Assembly: GCA_022559985.1 (NCBI GenBank)
Contig: JAFJTR010000039.1
Location: forward strand, 186,001-250,000
Length of the DNA: 64,000 nucleotides
Source: Parastagonospora avenae f. sp. tritici 18332-5
Lineage: Eukaryota; Ascomycota; Dothideomycetes; Pleosporales; Phaeosphaeriaceae
Direction of reading: 5' to 3'
The translations under genes and the position numbers were made by a program. The notes under the pieces were generated by a model, which was not told where the DNA came from, did not search any database, and saw only the letters and a program-made list of their open reading frames with translations. Shown piece by piece: positions 57,143 through 64,000 of the stretch (within the stretch, counting starts at the first letter, position 1; every line of letters starts with the position of its first letter).

Positions 57143-57520
57143 GGCAAAGTCCCACCTGGCCCAAAGCGACCCGCCAAGGAGCTGGAGGTACGATTCTGCG
57201 ACAAAACCATTGAGGCTAGGAATCCGTTACAACTCAGGCGTTTGCGTAAACGATATTGTAAGGATTGCGAGAAGAAACGTGCAGAAAGCATGGCGGCAGA
57301 TAAAGCAGCAGACGAAGCGAGGAAAGCGGCAAATCGAAAAAGGGCGGCGGAGCGGAAAGGACGGGAGGAAGAAGCAACTAAGAAAAGAAAGTCGCTATAT
57401 GAGGATCTTTGGGGAGTGGAGAAACCCGCCACGGTCAAGAACACAAGGGGAATGACAACCGCCGAAAGACAAGAGTTGACGATAAAGCAGGCCTTGCTGG
57501 ATGCAAGGTATCGTCGATAG
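57143..57520 (+). CDS. small Lys/Arg/Ala-rich protein with CxxC, 3' exon
   Basis: An open frame of about 125 codons follows a good acceptor (CAATTCTAG at 57142). There is no ATG near its start, so at least one 5' exon is missing from my reading. It has a YCKDCEKK motif followed by a charged helical stretch (ADKAADEARKAANRKRAAERKG) and a conserved-looking end (LYEDLWGVEKP). Composition resembles the protein at 58011-58400. Function unknown; nucleic-acid binding is conceivable from the charge. Confidence 0.4.
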   Translation, partial: GKVPPGPKRPAKELEVRFCDKTIEARNPLQLRRLRKRYCKDCEKKRAESMAADKAADEARKAANRKRAAERKGREEEATKKRKSLYEDLWGVEKPATVKNTRGMTTAERQELTIKQALLDARYRR

Positions 57521-58010
57521 CTTCTTGGTAGTGGTCAGGTTACTTCGAAGATATTCTTCGAGATGTCTAAAACACATGTTCGCTTGACCTGCATCTCATA
57601 TTGACTCGTGTAAAATTGTAATGTGTGGAACCAGAACATCGCGCACACATCACTGGATTTTGTTCCATTTACCTAAAGCCCATAAACTTTGGAACACCGC
57701 AATGTTGACCGTGAATAGAAACAGTACGTGATGGATCGGGGCACTCAGATTGAATTATGGCCTCAGAAGTCACGTAAGACATTGACAGTGACTGTGACAG
57801 CTCAGTGCTCCGTGTCATTGTTGCAGTCGTCCCTCGAACTGCAGCAGTATAAAGCATGCTGCTCGCACGTTTTCTATCTTTCGCCAGCTCGACCTATCAC
57901 AATTCTACATCTCTCTGAACCTTGTAAAGGCAGGCCTTTACTATTATCAAAATTACACACGTCACCACGAACCCTTCATAACAGCGATAGCCTTAGCAAC
58001 AACCAGAACG

Positions 58011-58400
58011 ATGTGTCGCCCAAAATGGGTTTATTGCAGAACAAAGGACTGTAAGAACCACATCATCAGGGACGGTATCAAATTCGAGGCCTTTTGTTAC
58101 TCGCTCGAGAACCCCAATCGACTACATGGCGGTCTACGAACACATGATGGTTGGTTTTGCAGCGATATAGATTGGCTGTACAGTCCTCCACCTGACCAGC
58201 GCGTTCGGTCAATGATACATTGCCACGAACACACCAGAGAGGCAAACGAGAAGAGATTGAAGGAAGAAGAGGAGAAGAACACCAGGCGACAGGCAGCCGA
58301 GAGGAAACAGAAGGAAAGAAGAGAGAAGAAGTTGAAGGAGGGAAAGGAGGGGAAACGCCAAATCACCAGAGCCACCGCGCGTCGACCAATAGACAAATAG
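58011..58400 (+). CDS. small protein with Cys-rich head and charged coiled tail
   Basis: Single exon, 129 residues, ATG in good context (ACGATG). The head has Cys at positions 2, 9, 14, 29, 50 and 71 plus His residues (MCRPKWVYCRTKDCKNH, GWFCSDIDW, IHCHEH), a possible zinc site. The tail from about residue 75 is a Lys/Glu/Arg-rich helix. No known family. It shares this head/tail plan with the 57143 gene, and a mini-frame at 59348 repeats the tail composition. Confidence 0.45.
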   Translation: MCRPKWVYCRTKDCKNHIIRDGIKFEAFCYSLENPNRLHGGLRTHDGWFCSDIDWLYSPPPDQRVRSMIHCHEHTREANEKRLKEEEEKNTRRQAAERKQKERREKKLKEGKEGKRQITRATARRPIDK

Positions 58401-60133
58401 GCTGACCGGGGCAGCCAAGGCGCAAGATAGCACGGTGAGGCGCGGTATGCGTTACGCAAATACCCCGCTGGTTCCCAGAAAGCAACCTACTACTAAAAGA
58501 CCATATATTACGAAGAAAGCTAGGGATAAGCCAATTGTCCAACGTCGCAACCCTTGACTCGCCGAAGATCAGACAATCGCAAGCACGAAACAAACAGCGA
58601 TAGCATATAGGTCTAGCGCCGCTGTGTTCAGACTAAAATGGGAGGGCGGAAAGATGGGGAAAGAGAGATAGGCGGTCGGGAGCGATGAAGTAGGATGTTA
58701 CGAGAATTGAACTTTGCGAAAATTCTCACTGGTGTTTATTGTTTGACATATACCCTGACATACTTCTTGACAGTGCTAATACATGACTGTTGGTTGCTCT
58801 TGGTTTCGGGCCACCGTACGTACGTGACGAGCACGTGACCACGTGTGTGGCCCGTGCCGTGGGGTGGGATTCAGTTCGTACGCGAGCTGCAGCCCACCTC
58901 CTCAGAATCAATGAATTATCTACCTCAACTCGTTGCAACGACCGTTACTTGATTCAACCTCACCTTTGCCGTATCAACAATGACCTAACGAAAACGTCTC
59001 TTGTTTCTTGTCTCTTTTCGCGAGATTGACGTGTGATGCATCGTCGCAAGAAATTCAGCGTATTACACCAAAGAATAGTCGTGCTTGCCTACAATATGCT
59101 ATGTGACTCGGAAAACTTAAAATACAATGCTGCCTTTTCCTACATGTCACATCAACTCGTAATTTGCCGTGGATAGGAACAGTCACTCTTCGCGACGCCA
59201 CTATTACAGTACTCTTCACTCGTTCGCATTGAATTGCAGCCGAGTGATGTGCACATTGGCAACTACAGTCACTCCTCAAGATCACTATTTGCTCAGTAGA
59301 AAGCATGATTTGTCCACGGCTTCGTTCTCACGACAGCCCCGTCAGCGATGCCGAAGGTGGAGGATAAGTCGGGGGCAACGCAGCGAGCGAATCGAGCGAT
59401 AGAGAAGGCTAAGCCTAAGGTGAGAAAGGCGAGGAAGGCCGCGGCAAGGAAGGAAACTTGATAGTGGAGTCGGAAGAGAGTGTTTGAAAAATTGGACTTT
59501 TACTGGAACATGTAATCTCACAAGTGCTGTTCTATTAATGTCGGGGTGAAGTGCAGTCAGACATCGATGTAAGTGATATTCCTTTTTGAAAATATATTCA
59601 TGGCTGTTCAGGCCCCTTTTCGATTGCAGAGCATGTATTCGTTTCACCAGAGTTTTTGCAGAACAGCTGGAAAGCATATTCTCTCTGCACTAGTACTTTT
59701 GGGGAGTATTTGAGGTCTGTCACGACAAACCCAAAGTCATGACCGTCCACAACCCGCTTCTTGACCAGGAGAGCGACGGGAAAGCATTCCGTCCTTGTGG
59801 CGACCTTTTTAAAAGAGCATGAAGGTGGAGAACATAGTCTTATGGAATTTCAAGCCATCCAAAGCCGACGGAAGACATCACCGTACTTCTCGTAGCGCTT
59901 CTGGAAGATGCCTAGAACATATGCCTTTGCAATTTGAATTTCGATCGATTTGGCTGGAGAAAGTAATGTACTTGGCCTCTCTAGCTCTCGGGAAGGACGG
60001 CGCAACAAGACATGTTGTTACACTGTCGATGTTTTTGGAGCCTCAGAAAAGCAGTGTGCGATGAAGAAGACCAGCAGAGCACTGTCTGCGAGAAGCATTT
60101 ATACACCCGCCCATCCCATCTCCCATCACCACT
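58401..60133. other. intergenic with a basic mini-frame
   Basis: Mostly featureless. A 37-codon ATG frame at 59348-59461 (MPKVEDKSGATQRANRAIEK...) is Lys/Arg/Ala-rich, like the tails of the two genes to the left, and may be a remnant of a third copy. A palindromic CGTACGTACG and several CACGTG words lie near 58815-58850. Confidence 0.35.
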
Positions 60134-61591
60134 TCACAACCTCGCCTTCTCAGTCCCATCCTCGAGCTTAAAAACCTTCCCCGGATTCAATATGCCCCTC
60201 GGATCTAACGCCTCTTTGGTGCTCCTCATCACGCCCACGCCCACGCTCCCCACTTCTTCCTCCAACATATCCCTCAACTTCATCCCAACGCCATGTTCGC
60301 CCGTCACCGTACCCTCCAAGCTCAGCGCCAGCCGACAAATCCGCTTAATCACCCCCTCCGCCAAGTCCCTATCTTCAGCCGGGCATATGATTGAGCTGTG
60401 TACATTCCCATCACCCACGTGCCCGACATTCGCGCAGAACCACTTCGAACCCCCGGACGTCGCGGCGCTGATGAGATCGTGCGTGCCAGCGATGAGCGCG
60501 GGGAGTTTCGAGATCGGAACCGCGCAGTCCGAATGAATAAAAAGATCCGTGGCGGATTGTTTCATCGCCACAAGCGCTGTGCCCATCGCCTTCCGCGCAC
60601 CCCAGAGTGCCGCGATCCTACTCCCATCACGCGTGATTTCAATTGAAGTGGCTTTGTGGCGCGCACACAGGGTCTTCATGATGTCGATCTGATCAACCAC
60701 CATCTGCGTACTCGGTCCCGCGATTTTAAAGAAAAATGTTGGTGTTTCGGCGAAGTGGATGGAAGAGAGCTTCGACACGTTCAAACACTCCATCTGCTTC
60801 CCGTCCGCGAGTTCCAGTGCCTCGAGCACATGCCCGCTCTTCTGCAGCTCGAGCACGACGTCCACGCCGCTCTCCAGCGCTTCAAACGTCGCGACGCCGA
60901 CGTGTAGATTCCGCGGCAGAGGCGCGAGACGCAGCGTCGCCTCCGTTACCAGCCCCAACGTCCCTTCACACCCAACGATTAAATGCGTGAGATCATACCC
61001 AGCGCTACTCTTGCGCGGCCGCTGCTTCGTCTTGACCACGTGCCCATCCGCCAACACCACCGTGAGTCCGACGACCCACTCTCTCATCGTACCATATCGA
61101 TATGCATTCGTGCCGGAGCAAGACATGGCTATCATACCGCCTATCGTCGCCCCCGGGCTCGGATCTACAGGAAACATGTATCCTTTGCCCTGCTCGCTTT
61201 TTTGCAGGAGGGCGTTCAACTCCATCCAGTTGAGCCCGGGCTGAACAATACAATCCCCGTCTTTACTGTTGATACGCAGGAGTGAAGCCATGCGTTCGAA
61301 ACTCACACACACGCCCCCGGCATTCTTCAACGCGCCGCCGAAACTCGTGCCGCCGCCGTATGCAGTGACTGCTATACGTCGCTCGTTACAGGCGGCGAGT
61401 AAGTGCGATACGTCCTGCGTGGTGGAGGGATAGAACACCACAGCGGGATACTCATGGGTTTCGGCGGGCGAGTGCGGCGTGTGGGCTTTGGAGGCGAGGA
61501 TGGAGGGGGATGTGGAGTGGGGGATTGAGAGAGAAGAGATCAGGGAGGAGAGGGATTGTGGTGTGTGGTTGTATGTGTATCTGGGAGACAT
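60134..61591 (-). CDS. D-lactate/2-hydroxyacid dehydrogenase flavoprotein (PCMH-type FAD)
   Basis: Intron-less, 485 residues, ATG at 61591. The N-half has the PCMH FAD-binding motifs (AYGGGTSFGG; PGATIGGMIAMSCSGTNAYRYG; VGCEGTLGLVTEATL). The C-half has the FAD-oxidase C domain with NVGHVGDGNVHSSI and the signature GTVTGEHGVGMKL, as in D-lactate cytochrome c dehydrogenases and glycolate oxidase GlcD. It should oxidise D-lactate or a similar 2-hydroxy acid. DLD1-type enzymes are mitochondrial, but this one has no clear presequence and ends in ARL, a peroxisomal PTS1 tripeptide. Relocation to peroxisomes is therefore likely. Confidence 0.88.
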   Translation of the reverse strand: MSPRYTYNHTPQSLSSLISSLSIPHSTSPSILASKAHTPHSPAETHEYPAVVFYPSTTQDVSHLLAACNERRIAVTAYGGGTSFGGALKNAGGVCVSFERMASLLRINSKDGDCIVQPGLNWMELNALLQKSEQGKGYMFPVDPSPGATIGGMIAMSCSGTNAYRYGTMREWVVGLTVVLADGHVVKTKQRPRKSSAGYDLTHLIVGCEGTLGLVTEATLRLAPLPRNLHVGVATFEALESGVDVVLELQKSGHVLEALELADGKQMECLNVSKLSSIHFAETPTFFFKIAGPSTQMVVDQIDIMKTLCARHKATSIEITRDGSRIAALWGARKAMGTALVAMKQSATDLFIHSDCAVPISKLPALIAGTHDLISAATSGGSKWFCANVGHVGDGNVHSSIICPAEDRDLAEGVIKRICRLALSLEGTVTGEHGVGMKLRDMLEEEVGSVGVGVMRSTKEALDPRGILNPGKVFKLEDGTEKARL

Positions 61592-62283
61592 GGTGGGTTG
61601 GTGTTGGAGTCGGATGTTAGGGACGGTGATTTACATGTAGATATGGTAATTCGGAATCGTTCCGCGGCGGACGGAAATAGAAGAAGTGCCTGCTAGGCTG
61701 CGATATGTTTACGATGTTTACGCGCATAGATAGGGATAGAGCGTTAGAGGGAATCACGCTGTTGTTGGTCGTCTGGTTTGGGAAGACGTTGGGGTGCGTG
61801 AGTGGCTTCCGTTGCGTGGTTGTCGGATACACTGGAGGACATGCAATCTAAGCTGGGAACGGAGATGATCTATACACGAGGGCACCATGATGAGTATTGA
61901 GCCGCAAGCCTGCAGTTCGCACGGGAGATATTAGCATTACCACGTATTATTCGCTCAACTTTCCAACGCCGATGCGCATATAGATACAAGATAGTGTCAA
62001 ATCCAAATACAAGTACAGCATACCCAGAAACATAGTCATAACATGTAGAATTTGATACAAAAAAGACGCCCCAACGCAAAAAGAATAGAAATAGAAAAGT
62101 ATAAAAATGGGGTATTGAGAAGTCAGCCCCTCCAATCAACTAACTTTCTCCAAGCCTCGTTCCAATCGAATGCTCATCAAGCAGCCCAAGAATGATCAAA
62201 AGTAAGAATGCACAAAAGAAACACATAGGCAAGGTAAAGTCCTCCATCTAAAAAGCTCAACCGTGAACCATTACGTTTACATC
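61592..62283. other. intergenic, nothing recognised
   Basis: The promoter of the flavoprotein gene (left) and the 3' flank of the next minus-strand gene (right, A-rich from about 62040). Confidence 0.35.
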
Positions 62284-64000
62284 TCAAGGCAAATCCCCAT
62301 AAGTCTTCTCCCTCCTCCAAAACTTCCTACTCTTCTTCTTCTCCTCGACCGGCTGGCTCGGCACCACATGCTCCGGCGGTCCCGAATTGCGCAGAAAGTC
62401 AGCAAGATCGCTAGTCGCTGTCTTCGAAGTGCGTACCTCACCTACCGCAGGCGCCCTAGCCTGGAGCCGCGGCTTGTACGCGCGATGCGCATCAGACGCG
62501 ACTGATGTGGAAGGAATAGCACCGTAGTTCTGGGGCCCGTTGCGAGGACCTGTGGTGGTGGAGGATAAGGTCGAACTGGAGGTGTTGGCGCGGGCTTTGG
62601 CTGCGGCGATGGTCTCGGGGCTGAGGACGAAGGGCTCGGGCTTGCTGGTGGATGGGGGATCCATGCCGTTTAAGAAGTCCATTAAGCTCTCTTGTCGCAC
62701 GCCTGGGGGCTGGGTGGATGGTGGGAGAGCGGTGAGTTGATCCTCGTCCTCGTCCTCGTCGTCTTCTTCGTCGGAGATGTCGATCGCGTAGGGGTCCTTG
62801 ACACGACGGCGGGTTCGGGTCACGACGGGCTCCTGATTGTTCGAGGCCATATTGCCAGAAAGCTTTTGAGGCTGGTTCGAGTAGGCGGGCTGCACGACCT
62901 TGGGCTCTGGAATGAGGCCGGTCCGCGAGTTGATAGTCTGGGTAGAGTGCTTCGAGTCCAGGGTAGACGCTGTCGATCCATATGCAGATTCCACGTTGTT
63001 ACCGCCGAGCATCTGGTCGAACTGGTCAGAGTCTACCGTGGTCCGGAAGGGTGCAACGTTGCGCGGGATCCTAGGCTGTCCGTTTGGCGCATGGGGTGGT
63101 CCTTGGCGTATGAAGTCAATCAGATCGTCGTTGCCAGTGCTCAGTCCTGCGGGACTGCGAGGCTCCATGTTGACACGCGGCTTGGCGGATGGGCCTTCTG
63201 TACCACGAGTACTGTTCTGTCTGGTGGAAGTTTTGCGGCCAAGCGAGGAGGATGAAGCGTTCGTCGATCGTGGTCCGTTGCCACTAATGTTGACGAATGG
63301 TTGCACTGGCTTGTCTTGTCCGGGCGAGGGACCGGTCGAACGAATGAAGTCTGCAAAGTCGCGCATCGATTCTTGCTCAATGCGCGGCTCTCTAGCAAGT
63401 TGCCTGCCAACAACCTTTCTGCTTGGCGACGACTTGTGTGGAGCGGCAACAGGGCCTTTGCTTCTCGACGACGATCGGGACGGAAGGTGTCCAGTGCCGA
63501 AAGAGTTGTCCTTGTCGGCGTTTACGCGCGGGTGGACTGTGACGCTGGATTTCGACGTGGTGGGTCTGTGAGTCTCGATCTTTCTTTGAAGAGGCGGTTG
63601 CGAGTCCTAGTGAAGTTAGCTTTGGAAGACAGTGAAGCGAACGGTGAGTGAAGGTGAGCTTGCCTCGAAGTCGCGCACAGTTTGTGGAGTCAGGGTGAAC
63701 TTTACCGTCTCTTCTGCATTCACCAACGATTCGAACTGGCGCTCTCGGTCCTCCTCAGACATGCGGCCACGCACGGTTGAGCGCTGGCTTGCCTCGGAAT
63801 CTCTACCGTTGTTTCGGGCATGGATGCTACCTGACTTCTTCGACGATGTCGAGGAGACTCGTTGTACAGCGGACTTTTCGCTAGATGGCGAGCCATCTAA
63901 GGTAGCGTGAGGCGTGCGCTTGGGTTCCTCCGCGGACTTGTTCTGCGCTTGTCGTTCGAGGGTGTTGGCTCGAGCATCACGACCCGCCTGGACGGGCTTG
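62284..64000 (-). CDS. disordered protein with repeated DF-DF(I/L)R motif, 3' part (5' end beyond window)
   Basis: The gene enters from the right edge. Exons visible are 64000-63664 and 63606-62284. They are joined by a 57-bp intron with a GC donor (GAG|GCAAGC), GCTAAC branch and CACTAG acceptor; the frame continues (RDFE|DSQPPLQ). About 552 residues are visible. The sequence is Ser/Pro/Thr-rich with an acidic run (ISDEEDDEDEDEDQ). A short motif recurs four times: RDFADFIRSTGP, DDLIDFIRQGPP, ESLMDFLNGMDPP and SDLADFLRNSGPP. It ends KKSRKFWRREKTYGDLP. I recognise no catalytic domain; a multivalent adaptor is plausible. Confidence 0.7.

Overview
The window is nuclear DNA of a filamentous ascomycete (Pezizomycotina). 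The short introns (about 45-60 bp, GT-AG, with CTAAC-type branch points), the long intergenic spacers and families such as SidD-type NRPS, SRAP/HMCES and MGR3-like TPR proteins all point this way. Gene content would suit a dothideomycete, but that is inference. I rebuilt exon structures by eye from splice consensus and frame continuity; none is backed by transcript data.

Layout. 0-16.9 kb is mainly housekeeping: a large proline-rich protein (0.8-5.0 kb), a small acidic gene with a broken paralogue 2 kb away (6.2-9.1 kb), an unusual isochorismatase/AlkB/GST-like fusion (9.7-13.1 kb), an HMCES-type abasic-site sensor (13.8-15.3 kb) and an MGR3-like mitochondrial TPR protein (15.5-16.9 kb). 16.9-26 kb is gene-poor. 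It holds degenerate 45-50 bp periodic repeats, two solo LTRs in opposite orientation (each TG...CA with a 5-bp target duplication) and one small secreted cysteine-containing protein gene. 26.7-28.5 kb is a FAD oxidoreductase with a C-terminal Rieske domain.

28.9-48.4 kb looks like an extracellular hydroxamate siderophore locus (fusarinine type). It has a SidI-like acyl-CoA ligase, a SidF-like N5-hydroxyornithine acyltransferase ending in a peroxisomal ARL signal, a divergent SidA-like N-monooxygenase, a full ABC transporter, a GNAT acetyltransferase and a SidD/NPS6-like NRPS. In the model, the ligase activates mevalonate, the transferase acylates N5-hydroxyornithine, the NRPS joins the units as esters, and the ABC protein and GNAT handle transport or modification. 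Eight exact matches to the GATA-factor (SreA) iron motif ATCWGATAA lie in the non-coding gaps of this locus, where about one per 65 kb is expected by chance. The ABC gene carries what reads as a stwintron (an intron nested inside the donor of another). The NRPS has two adjacent near-identical thiolation domains.

49-64 kb carries a cysteine-rich secreted protein, an F-box/LRR-like pseudogene with two in-frame TGA codons, a secreted tyrosinase, a four-helix membrane protein, a DHA2 MFS transporter with an apparent frameshift, two or three small Cys plus Lys/Arg-rich proteins, an intron-less D-lactate dehydrogenase-type flavoprotein ending in ARL, and the 3' part of a disordered protein with a repeated short motif.
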